A stretch of 57,543 bases of DNA from an uncultured Veillonellaceae bacterium (GTDB lineage: Bacteria > Bacillota > Negativicutes > Selenomonadales > Selenomonadaceae): NCBI GenBank assembly GCA_902785705.1, contig CACZZN010000014.1:1-57543 (forward strand), given 5' to 3'. Positions 8,627-17,042 of the stretch are shown here, piece by piece. The notes beneath the pieces were generated by a model. It ran no database searches, had not been told where the DNA came from, and saw only the letters and a program-made list of their open reading frames with translations. The translations under genes and the position numbers were made by a program. The stretch's first letter is position 1, and every line of letters starts with the position of its first letter.

Positions 8627-9098
8627 AATATTTGATACTGCGTCATGGTCTAAAGAAAAATTATTGCAAACAGATGGTGATCTGGAATTTTTGGAAGAAA
8701 AACTGAACAAGTGGCAATCATTGGCTTATCATTGGACGATGGCGCGACCAAGAAAAATCTTTTTGACAAACGCTATTGATAAAAAAATTGACGAAGGCGA
8801 TACTCTGCGAGAATGGCTTGATGTAATATACACGCCTTTGGAGGCGACAATTTTGGCCGCCGCTATTACAACATGGGAATGGATAACCCCTTTGTTGAAC
8901 GGAACCGATTGTCATACAGGTGATGTGCACTTGGCAATTAGCTTAGTTGATGTTGAAATGGTTATGCCTGATGGAATAGATGGCTCTTATACAGATATTA
9001 TCAAGCCAGATACGCGATTGTTTTCGCACGATGTTACATTGTTGGACATCATTAACATTCTGGACAGAGAAGTTGCCAAACATCTATATGAGGAGTGA
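8610..9098 (+). CDS. Hypothetical protein, 162 aa
   Basis: I do not recognise this protein. It is acidic and probably soluble, with a helical middle section (WLDVIYTPLEATILAAAITTWEW) that is amphipathic rather than clearly transmembrane. No catalytic motif is visible. The ATG at 8610 follows TTGGAGG by about 6 bases and lies inside the end of the TIGR04076 gene, which indicates translational coupling. Together with the genes on either side it forms recombinase-linked cargo between hsdM and pglX. Confidence 0.5.
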   Translation: MSMAAEIFDTASWSKEKLLQTDGDLEFLEEKLNKWQSLAYHWTMARPRKIFLTNAIDKKIDEGDTLREWLDVIYTPLEATILAAAITTWEWITPLLNGTDCHTGDVHLAISLVDVEMVMPDGIDGSYTDIIKPDTRLFSHDVTLLDIINILDREVAKHLYEE

Positions 9099-9131
9099 GC
9101 CGTATCTGGCCGTCACGGTGGGGGGATCCAA

Positions 9132-10070
9132 ATGAATCCAGTGACTGATGTTATAGAGTTTCGATTAACAGGTTATTGTTATGGCCCGGATACCTTTCCT
9201 ATACCGACCGTGGAAATATATATAAACGGCGAGAATTTTCGCCATAAAACTCGTGACGTAGAACTTCCTTTTGCTAAAGCAGAAGGTAATCCTGGAATAG
9301 CCGGTCATGCAACAATCATGCCCAGAGAATTATACGAAGCCTTACATGATGATTATTTGCACGATGATACCATATCGATTCTGGGCTGTGGGTGTGGAGT
9401 TATTGAATGCTGGCCACTTGATGTAGCTGTGGATGTTGGTGAAAAAACGGTAACGTGGTACGGATTCAATATGTGCCATCGAGAAAATTGGGATTATAGC
9501 AAATTAGGAAGATTTGTCTTTGACAAAAAGCAATATTTCCAAGAAGTTGACAGACTACTAATTCTTGAAAACCAGGGGCGGGAGATAACCAAGAATTTCC
9601 AAGTTGCTTTTGATGTTCAACAACATGGTTGGGTGAAGATGCATATGAGTTTTGGAAGTAAAAAATGTATCACCAATTTATCCTACATATACTCGCCATT
9701 CGATGATTTGCTGAATATGCTAAAAAGAATAGAGTCGGGCAGTAATCTTGAACAGATTTCCATAGACGAAGAGGGCGTTTATACGAAAATCAATGTGGCA
9801 GAAACAAATAATGTGTTGAGCATAACGGTTGTGCAGGAAAACGCCGATGATACCCCCGACAGTCATTATTTCTGTAAAACCTCAAAGGAGAACTTTATAC
9901 TGGCATTTAAATGGGCATTTCAGATATTAGAAGATGACGGCTTCGATCCAAATTTCTGGGACGAACACAATCCCGGCTATGCTTACGACGAGGAAGATGA
10001 AGTCAATCCACGTGATGTGTTGGAATCATTCTGGAAGGACGAGTGGTTTCAAGTTTTGCGTGAGCCGTAA
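9132..10070 (+). CDS. Hypothetical protein with GCGCG...CWPL motif
   Basis: A 312-residue soluble protein. The N-terminal part (about 1-145) resembles a widespread uncharacterised bacterial family: ISILGCGCGVIECWPL, then VTWYGFNMCHRENWDYSKL and GRFVFDKKQY, where relatives have a LLGC(D)CG..GCWPL core followed by an RDWDYS-like stretch. The C-terminal part (about 155-312) contains FDVQQHGWVKMHMSFG and an acidic end, and I cannot assign it. Function is unknown; the composition resembles immunity-type proteins, which is only an impression. The ATG at 9132 follows GGGGGGAT. The gene ends within 150 bases of the point where recognisable pglX sequence begins. Confidence 0.5.
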   Translation: MNPVTDVIEFRLTGYCYGPDTFPIPTVEIYINGENFRHKTRDVELPFAKAEGNPGIAGHATIMPRELYEALHDDYLHDDTISILGCGCGVIECWPLDVAVDVGEKTVTWYGFNMCHRENWDYSKLGRFVFDKKQYFQEVDRLLILENQGREITKNFQVAFDVQQHGWVKMHMSFGSKKCITNLSYIYSPFDDLLNMLKRIESGSNLEQISIDEEGVYTKINVAETNNVLSITVVQENADDTPDSHYFCKTSKENFILAFKWAFQILEDDGFDPNFWDEHNPGYAYDEEDEVNPRDVLESFWKDEWFQVLREP

Positions 10071-10071
10071 G

Positions 10072-10863
10072 ATGAATCTGTCTTACCAAATGCAACCATT
10101 CCCAATACCGGCAAGGCTTGGCGATACTCGCAAACGGTATGCGACCACCTTGAAAAATTTTGAAACCAGTCAAACGGGAACGCCGTTTGATTGTATCAAT
10201 TTTATCGTTTTGTTGGATCCCTGCATGGGCAGCGGTCATATCCTTGTGTATGCCTTCGATGTATTGGTGCAGATTTACAAGGATGCCGGTTACAGGGAAA
10301 AGGATATCCCCGAGCTTATCCTGAAACATAACCTTTATGGTCTCGATATTGACGACAGAGCCTATCAGCTGGCCTATTTTGCCGTGATGATGCGGGCATG
10401 GAACTACAATCACCGCATACTGGTGAAGCGCATTGAGCCGAACCTCTGCGCCATTCAGGAGAGCAACGGCCTTGGCAAGTGGTCGGAGCTGAATATGGAT
10501 ATGAGCGGCACCCAGCAGTTGAATCTCGAAAGCCAGTTCGTGCAGTTGGCAGATGAACTGATTGAGAAGTTCCAAGATGCCAAGGAATACGGCTCGATTC
10601 TCGATGTAGAGGAAAAGAACTATGGCGCACTGCTGACTTATATCAAGGAATTGCAGGAAAACAGCGTCCTTGACCTGTCCATGGCGGCTTGGCTGCATGA
10701 GGTAGGCGAAAGACTGCCGGGGCTGGTAAAACAGGCGCAGATAATGGGGCAGAAGTATGATATAGTGGTCACGAATAACCCAAGTAAGAAAGATGGTAGT
10801 AATTGGAGTCATCATAGTTCAGTATGTTGCGCTTCACTGTATCACATCAGAAGAGCATGCTGA
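10072..10863 (+). pseudogene. pglX: BREX methyltransferase PglX, N-terminal part (5'-truncated, split)
   Basis: 263 codons. Recognisable PglX sequence begins only at about 10207 with LLDPCMGSGHILVYAFDVL, the SAM-binding motif I. In complete PglX proteins of about 1200 residues this motif is preceded by several hundred residues, so the 5' third of the gene is missing and the sequence before the junction is unrelated. The fragment continues through LYGLDIDDRAYQLAYFAVMM to YDIVVTN. It then enters the inserted sequence, adds about 27 residues (NPSKKDGSNWS and onward) and stops at TGA 10861-10863. The ATG at 10072 has only a weak ribosome binding site. This fragment carries motif I but not the catalytic NPPY. 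Confidence 0.75.
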
Positions 10864-10939
10864 TGTCAATATAGGTAATCGAGGTGAGAGCATTGTGATT
10901 ACTGGAAATTTTGCATTGAAACTGGAGAAAGGCTTTAAT
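10777..10939 (+). mobile_element. Motif-targeted insertion, copy B (in pglX)
   Basis: A 163-bp sequence between AAT and CCGCC of the NPPY codons of pglX. The left arm (10777-10862, 86 bp) and right arm (10870-10939, 70 bp) are identical to those of copy A in hsdM. The core is only 7 bp (10863-10869) where copy A has 23. Relative to its host gene it has the same orientation and the same codon position as copy A, so on the chromosome the two are inverted repeats about 5.3 kb apart. It contains the upstream stop and the downstream GAGGTGAG plus GTG (10895) restart. Confidence 0.85.
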
Positions 10940-12061
10940 CCGCCGTATATGGGTAGCAACGGTATGAACAAAGGGCTTCTGAACTACATCCGAGATAAAT
11001 TTCCTGACAGTAAAAGTGATTTTTATTCCATTTTTATAGAAATATGTTTGAAGAACATGATAAAAGAAAATGGATATGTGGGAATGATGACATCATATAC
11101 GTGGATGTTTCTCTCATCGTTTAAGAAGTTACGGAAAAATGTTTTGGAAAATAACCATATTGTAACACTGGTTCAACCAGAGTATCATTCGTTTTTTGAA
11201 GAAGCCAATGTGCCTATCTGTGGATTTGTTGTGGGAAATATCAAATGTGATTATATTGGTGAATATGTAAGATTAGAGGAATTTACTGGGGCAGATAATC
11301 AAGAGCCAAAATATTTAGAGGCTGTAAAAAACAAAAAATGTGGGTATCGCTATTCTGTAAATCAAAAGAACTTTCTGGTTATACCAGATATGCCCATAGC
11401 ATATTGGTTATCTAATAATATATTTAAAGACTTTGAAAAAACTTTGATGCAATCTGTATCAGATTTGAAACAGGGATTGATAACCGGAGATAATGACAGA
11501 TTCTTACGTAATTGGTATGAGTGTTCTACTGAAAATATTTCTTGTGATGAAGGCGATAAGAAGAAGTGGCACTTTTACCATAAGGGCGGACTTTTCAGAA
11601 GATGGTATGGGAATATTTCTTTGGTCGTTAATTGGGATAATGATGGATTTGACATAATAAACTTTAGAGATGAAAAAGGTAAGCAACGTTCTCGCCCTCA
11701 AAATATACAATATTACTTTAGAGAGGGATTTACTTGGACAGCACTGACAATAGCTGACTTTAATGTTAGATATTTGCCAAAAAACTCTATTTTTGATGCA
11801 AAAGGTTCCTCTGGTTTTGTTCATGATAAAGGACAATTATTATATGTTATTGGTTTTTGCAATACAAAGGTGTGTAATAACTTTCTTAGTGTAATTTCTC
11901 CAACTATGGATTATAATGCAGGTGTAGTTGCAAAAGTACCATTTGTTTATGATGGGGCAAAGAAAAATCGTATTGATGAAATTGTTAATGAGAACATGGA
12001 AATATCAAAATCTGATTGGGATTACTTTGAAACATCTTGGGACTTTAAGCGTCATCCCCTA

Positions 12062-12172
12062 ATTCCCCTCCCATGGAGGGGTGGCGCCGTAGGCGACGGG
12101 GTGGTCACAGAAAGCACCTTCTCGGCAGGAGACCACCCCGGCCTAACGGCCACCCCTCCACAGGAGGGGAAT
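12062..12172. repeat. Palindromic in-frame repeat, unit 1
   Basis: A 111-bp unit ending in the inverted pair ATTCCCCTCC/GGAGGGGAAT, with internal complementary blocks (GGGGTGGTC/GACCACCCC and GGGGTGGC/GCCACCCCT). It is open in the pglX frame and adds residues such as LIPLPWRGGAVGDGVV. It behaves like the palindromic elements known to insert in frame into bacterial genes, for example the Rickettsia palindromic elements; no homology to those is claimed. Confidence 0.85.
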
Positions 12173-12214
12173 GGGAAACGCTTCATTCAGCACTATATGT
12201 CCTTGCCGTATCTA

Positions 12215-12325
12215 ATTCCCCTCCCATGGAGGGGTGGCGCCGTAGGCGACGGGGTGGTCACGGAAAGTACCTTCTCAGCAGGAGACCACCCCGGCTTGAC
12301 GGCCACCCCTCCACAAGAGGGGAAT
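12215..12325. repeat. Palindromic in-frame repeat, unit 2
   Basis: A second 111-bp copy, starting 153 bp (51 codons) after unit 1 and differing from it at only a few positions, one of them in the right end (AGAGGGGAAT). The frame is preserved again. The 42-bp spacer encodes KRFIQHYMSLPY-like sequence. The arrangement suggests tandem duplication or two insertions. Confidence 0.85.
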
Positions 12326-13278
12326 GGGGGGAGGCTGGCTGATTGTTACGAAGCATATAAGCAAGTAACGAATAAGTGTTTTGACACACTTAAAAAAAAC
12401 GAAGAAGAACTCAACCGTATTTTCATCGACATTTACGGCTTATCGGACGAACTGACCCCAGACGTAGCCGACAAAGATGTAACCGTAGCCCGTATCTACG
12501 ACACGAAAGAGGAAATCCCCGACAGTATGAAGGGCAACAACTATGTCCTGACCCGTGAGGATGTGGTGAAATCCCTTATATCCTACGCCGTGGGCTGTAT
12601 GTTTGGCCGCTACTCCCTTGACGAGCCGGGGCTTATCTGTGCCGGAGGGGAATTTGACCCGTCAAAATATGAAACCTACCACCCGGACGAGGATGCCATC
12701 ATCCCCATTTGCGACGATGAATACTTCGAAGATGACATAGTGGAGCGTTTCTGCATCTGGCTCAAGGCTGCCTTTGGCGAGGAACACTACCGGGAAAATC
12801 TGCAATTCATCGCTGACGCTCTGGAGGGCAAGGGCACTCCGCTGGAGACGATCCGCAGCTATTTCCTGAGTGACTTCTACACCGACCATTGCAAGCGCTA
12901 CCAGAAGCGGCCTATCTACTGGCTCTTTGACGCAGGGAAAAAGAACAGCTTCAAGGCTCTGGTCTATATCCATCGCTATGACAAGGACACCATTGCCCGT
13001 ATGCGTACCGGCTATGTCTACAAGCAGCAGGAACTCTACAAGACCCGCATCGAAACCACCCAGAACCGCATCGACACCGCCGCCAGTCAGGCTGACAAGA
13101 ACAAATTTAAGCGTGACCTGAAAAAGCTCCGGGAGCAGTTTGACGAAATTCATGTCTACGAGGAAAAAATCCACCACTACGCTGACTTGCGGCAGGAAAT
13201 CGACCTCGATGACGGTGTGAAGCACAACTACGCCCTCTTTGCGGATATTTTGGCCAAGATAAAGTGAGGTGGTGAGTG

Positions 13279-14346
13279 ATGGAGAATAATATTATTGCTT
13301 ACCAGAAAAGTGAGCATATCATAGACGATATGCAGCATATGATTGATGTTGCTCAAAGAAAGGCATACCAGTCCATAAATCTGGTGCTGGTGCAGAGAAA
13401 CTGGCTGCTGGGAAAAAGAATTGCCGAAGAAGTCATGCAGGGGGAAGACCGTGCGGAATATGGTGCCAAGGTAATCAATATGCTGGCAAAAGAGCTGACC
13501 CAAACATGTGGTAAGGGATTCACCAGAACCAATCTGTACAATTTTTACTCCTTCTATCAGTGCTTTCCTGAAATTGTCCACACAGTGAGTGGACAATCTT
13601 CTCAGGGGCTTCTTTCATGGTCACATTATCGCACCTTGCTTCAAGTTCATGACCAAGTAGCTCGTGACTGGTATGCCAAGGAAGCGGCGGCAGAAACATG
13701 GAGTGTCCGTACCTTGCAACGGAATATTAGTTCCCAGTATTATTACCGTCTGTTACAGACACAGAAAAAGGAACTGGTCAAGCAGGAAATGATGGAGAAA
13801 ACCAAGCCTTATCAGCAGGACAAGCTGGAATTTATCAAAAATCCTGTCATAGCGGAGTTCCTTGGTTTATCCAGCAATACGGATTTTACCGAAAGTGAAC
13901 TGGAAAAGAGCATTATCGGCAATCTGCAAAAATTCTTGCTGGAACTTGGCAAGGGGTATGCTTTCGTAGCCCGTCAGCAGCATATCCGAACGGAAAAAGA
14001 GGATTATTACATCGATTTGGTGTTCTATAACTACATCCTCAAATGTTATGTACTTATCGATTTGAAGACTACCAAGGTTACGCATCAAGACATTGGACAG
14101 ATGGATATGTACGTTCGCATGTATGACGAGCTGAAATGCAGGGAAGACGATAACCCTACGATTGGCATACTGCTTTGCACAGATACCGATGAAGATATTG
14201 CCAGATTTTCTATTCTGCATGGCAACGAACAACTTTTCGCAGCCAAATATAAAGTATATTTGCCTACGGAGGAAGAATTGCGTTCGGAAATAGAAGCCCA
14301 AAAGACAATTTTTTATCTTCAGCAACAGGAAAAGAATCAGGAGTAA
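13279..14346 (+). CDS. YhcG/DUF1016 family PDDEXK nuclease-like protein
   Basis: A 355-residue protein of the YhcG family. The N-terminal DUF1016_N helical domain (about 10-170) includes NWLLGKRIAEEVMQG, GKGFTRTNLYNFYSFYQCFP and LSWSHYRTLLQV. The C-terminal PD-(D/E)XK-like domain (about 190-340) includes YYIDLVFYN, YVLIDLKTTKVTHQDIGQM and TIGILLCTDTD; the D-x-D/ExK-type catalytic residues appear present. The start is ATG 13279, with GAGGTGG 6 bases upstream, 11 bases after pglX, so the two are co-transcribed. YhcG genes often accompany restriction and BREX loci, and a nuclease role in defence is inferred. Not being interrupted, it is likely functional. Confidence 0.8.
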   Translation: MENNIIAYQKSEHIIDDMQHMIDVAQRKAYQSINLVLVQRNWLLGKRIAEEVMQGEDRAEYGAKVINMLAKELTQTCGKGFTRTNLYNFYSFYQCFPEIVHTVSGQSSQGLLSWSHYRTLLQVHDQVARDWYAKEAAAETWSVRTLQRNISSQYYYRLLQTQKKELVKQEMMEKTKPYQQDKLEFIKNPVIAEFLGLSSNTDFTESELEKSIIGNLQKFLLELGKGYAFVARQQHIRTEKEDYYIDLVFYNYILKCYVLIDLKTTKVTHQDIGQMDMYVRMYDELKCREDDNPTIGILLCTDTDEDIARFSILHGNEQLFAAKYKVYLPTEEELRSEIEAQKTIFYLQQQEKNQE

Positions 14347-14349
14347 TCC

Positions 14350-16956
14350 ATGGATATAGCAGAAATTGTGCAGGAGTTGAATCGGAGATTTGCCCTGCCG
14401 CTAAAAGAATACTATGAACGGCACATTATCTTCTGGCATGACCCGGAGGAAGAATTTGCCGAGGAAATTGAAACGCTATCGCTGGATAATGCCACGGTAT
14501 TGGTACTCACAGGAAAGAATCAGTTTTTGATCAAAAAGATACTTTCCCATGATGACCTTACCAACAACTATCTGGTGTATGTGCCCTTTGATTATGAATC
14601 ATTGGAGGATAATTGGCTGCTGGATATTGAAATTGCAAGCGGCAGCTTCCGTGCTGACCTTATATCCATGTGGATGGATGAGGCGGAAATCCCGGATGAG
14701 CTTTCCTATCGGAAGCTTTTGAAGCAGTACCGGAAGTTTTTCAATGCACGGGAACGCAGACAGCAGTTTATCCATGTTTGTGATGGTGAATATACACAAT
14801 CAAAAATCATGCTTGGCATGATGGCGGTGCTGGTAAAGAGCAAGAGCATTGAAGTGGGCGATATACTGCGTGCAGTACTTACTGCCGGGACGGTTATGGA
14901 GGAAAATGAGGCTTATCAGAAGCTGGGGAGTTTCAACCTGACAGGCGTTTTCTGGTCGATGGTACGGCAGATTACCGGCTATGATGAAAAGGAGGGAAGT
15001 AACCTCTCTCGTTTACTTCTCTATTTGTTTGTAACAGCGGCCAGCCGTGTACTGCCCAGTCGGGCATTCAAGGAAATCGAATCCCTTAGAGGCGATGGTT
15101 TTGAAACCTATGCCTTTGACTTTATATCGGAATGGATGCACGGTGTGCGAAGAAGGGAATTTCAGCCGGTAGCACAGAGGGTGGAAAAATCCTTGAATTT
15201 TGCCCATCGTCTAAAGGGGTTATCGTTGGATGAACTAGGTAGCTTTGACCTGCTTCCCTGTGTTGATGGGGTAATTTTACAGCGGCTTTTGCAGGACTGT
15301 CTTGATAACCTTGCGGCCACAGAGAATATCTGCAAAGTCTGTGAGCGGCGCCGGAGTGCTTTCTGGTACGATGAGTGGGAAAGCCTGTATGAAGGGCTTT
15401 GGCAATATGGCAATATGCTTGCCTTTGCCGAGGAACATCGGACTGGCTTCCATCTGACTAATCCCAGAGAAGTTTGGGAGGCTTATACCGGGAACTACTA
15501 TCGCATGGATAGCTACTACCGTAAATTCCATGCTGCCTTTGCTAAGACTTTGGGAAGAAACCTGCCGGAAGTTTTGGATGATGCTTATAAGCAGCTGGCT
15601 GTAATGGTGGAAAATCTTTACACCAATGACTATCTGGCGAAGCTTTCCGAAAATTGGACAAAGAATATAGCGCATGATTTAAGAGAGTTTGGCAAGATAC
15701 AGGAGATTCCCCAGCAGGCTGATTTCTACAAGACTAAAGTGGCTGGCACAAAGTACCGCATCTTTGTCGTAATATCGGATGCAATGCGCTACGAGGTGGC
15801 CGCAACACTCGCTGATGAACTGGCAAGAGAGATTCCCAGTGAAGTGAACCTTGGAAGCTGTCAGTCCATGTTCCCAAGCATCACGAAATTTGGCATGGCT
15901 GCCTTGCTGCCCCATGAAAATCTGTCTGTGAAGCTGGACGGCAGTGGCAATTTATCGGTACTCGCAGATGGACAGTCAACGGATGCCGGTAATCGTGATG
16001 CGATACTGAAGGGCGCAAATCCCAAGAGCGTTGCCCTGAAGGCATCGGAATTGAACCTGATGAAACGCAGTGAGCGCACAGCGAAGGTCAAGGGGATGGA
16101 AGTAGTCTATATTTACCATGACACCATTGATGCTGCCAGCCATACCGATGATAAAAAGGTCTTTACGGCTTGCCATGAAACGATTGATGAATTGAAAAAT
16201 CTCGTGCGTATTATCATCAATGAGTTTGGCGGTACCAATATCATCCTGACTTCTGACCATGGCTTCCTGTATACGGGCAGGCCGCTGGCAGAAGATAGCA
16301 AGGCAGGCAGCGGTCTTGCCAAGGAAAATATTGTTGAGCTGTCCCGGCGCTATGTTATTACAGACAAGGAGGCCGAGGCAGACCATCTTTTGGCTGTGAA
16401 TTTCATGCCGGGTAATGGTGATTTCAAGGGCTTTGCGCCCAAGGAACAGATAAGGCTCAAGGTAAAGGGCAGCGGCATGAACTTTGTCCATGGCGGTGTA
16501 AGCCTTCAGGAAATGGTGGTTCCAGTTCTCGAATTTAAGCATGTCCGCGCCGATTCGGCTGCCTTTAGAAAGAATCGTAAGCAGTACGCCATGAAGCCTG
16601 TACAGGTCAGACTCCTAAGTTCCGGACATAAGGTCAGCAATATGGACTTTGGCTTAAATTTCTATCAAGTCGAGGCCGCAGGTTCCGGCTTTGTACCGGC
16701 AAACTATGATGTGTACTTTACGGATGCCTACGATAATGCCATCAGTGATGTGCAGCGCATCATAGCCGATAAAATCAGCCCGGAAAGCACAGACCGTTCG
16801 TTCCGCGTGAGCTTCAACCTCAAGGCAGGCGATTATAGCCGCAGTGCCCAGTATTTCCTCGTTATCCAAAATGCAGAAACAAGCGAAGTGGTACAGAAGG
16901 TCGAGTTCCAGATTGATACGGCATTCCAGAAGGATGAGTTTAACTTTGTGGAGTGA
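14350..16956 (+). CDS. pglZ: BREX type 1 phosphatase-domain protein PglZ
   Basis: An 868-residue protein of normal length for type A PglZ. The alkaline-phosphatase-like core is visible: FVVISDAMRYEVAATLADEL (about 472-491), MFPSITKFGMAALLPH, VYIYHDTIDAASHTDDKK and IILTSDHGFLYTGR, whose aspartates and histidines would bind metal. A C-terminal beta-rich domain follows. PglZ is the signature component of BREX phage-exclusion systems. Its start is 3 bases after the yhcG-like stop, with CAGGAG upstream, in the same operon as pglX. BrxL, which normally follows, is missing; only a degenerate toxin-antitoxin scar lies downstream. The protein is intact, but the system around it is not complete within this window. 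Confidence 0.9.
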   Translation: MDIAEIVQELNRRFALPLKEYYERHIIFWHDPEEEFAEEIETLSLDNATVLVLTGKNQFLIKKILSHDDLTNNYLVYVPFDYESLEDNWLLDIEIASGSFRADLISMWMDEAEIPDELSYRKLLKQYRKFFNARERRQQFIHVCDGEYTQSKIMLGMMAVLVKSKSIEVGDILRAVLTAGTVMEENEAYQKLGSFNLTGVFWSMVRQITGYDEKEGSNLSRLLLYLFVTAASRVLPSRAFKEIESLRGDGFETYAFDFISEWMHGVRRREFQPVAQRVEKSLNFAHRLKGLSLDELGSFDLLPCVDGVILQRLLQDCLDNLAATENICKVCERRRSAFWYDEWESLYEGLWQYGNMLAFAEEHRTGFHLTNPREVWEAYTGNYYRMDSYYRKFHAAFAKTLGRNLPEVLDDAYKQLAVMVENLYTNDYLAKLSENWTKNIAHDLREFGKIQEIPQQADFYKTKVAGTKYRIFVVISDAMRYEVAATLADELAREIPSEVNLGSCQSMFPSITKFGMAALLPHENLSVKLDGSGNLSVLADGQSTDAGNRDAILKGANPKSVALKASELNLMKRSERTAKVKGMEVVYIYHDTIDAASHTDDKKVFTACHETIDELKNLVRIIINEFGGTNIILTSDHGFLYTGRPLAEDSKAGSGLAKENIVELSRRYVITDKEAEADHLLAVNFMPGNGDFKGFAPKEQIRLKVKGSGMNFVHGGVSLQEMVVPVLEFKHVRADSAAFRKNRKQYAMKPVQVRLLSSGHKVSNMDFGLNFYQVEAAGSGFVPANYDVYFTDAYDNAISDVQRIIADKISPESTDRSFRVSFNLKAGDYSRSAQYFLVIQNAETSEVVQKVEFQIDTAFQKDEFNFVE

Positions 16957-17042
16957 GCCATTTTCTACTGAAACCACCGTGTATCGAACGGTATGCACGG
17001 TGGTGCGAGAGGATGGCGGCTAATTAGAAAGAAGGTAGTAAA

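Larger units (their letters stand above)
10895..13267 (+). pseudogene. pglX: BREX methyltransferase PglX, C-terminal part (split)
   Basis: An open frame of 790 codons from GTG 10895, which has GAGGTGAG 6 bases upstream inside the insertion. It starts MITGNFALKLEKGF, then the catalytic motif NPPYMG and the conserved PglX middle: SDFYSIFIEICLKNMI, NGYVGMMTSYTWMFLSSF, LKQGLITGDNDRFLRNWYE. Two palindromic repeats are inserted in frame at about residues 390-477, between SWDFKRHP and DCYEAYK. The C-terminus (EEELNRIFIDIYGL, CMFGRYSLDEPG and the final coiled coil) is typical. PglX methylates host DNA and is needed for BREX phage resistance. Without the N-terminal domain this copy is probably inactive, but the long undamaged frame suggests recent decay or retained use as a separate polypeptide. 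Confidence 0.8.

Noticed and set aside
5337..10939. Intein explanation for the split methyltransferases
   Set aside because: There is no Cys/Ser at the start of the insertion, no HN before the downstream residue, and the frame is broken by stops, so protein splicing is impossible.
12062..12325. CRISPR array in pglX
   Set aside because: There are only two units, each 111 bp and palindromic, with a coding spacer; there are no cas genes nearby.
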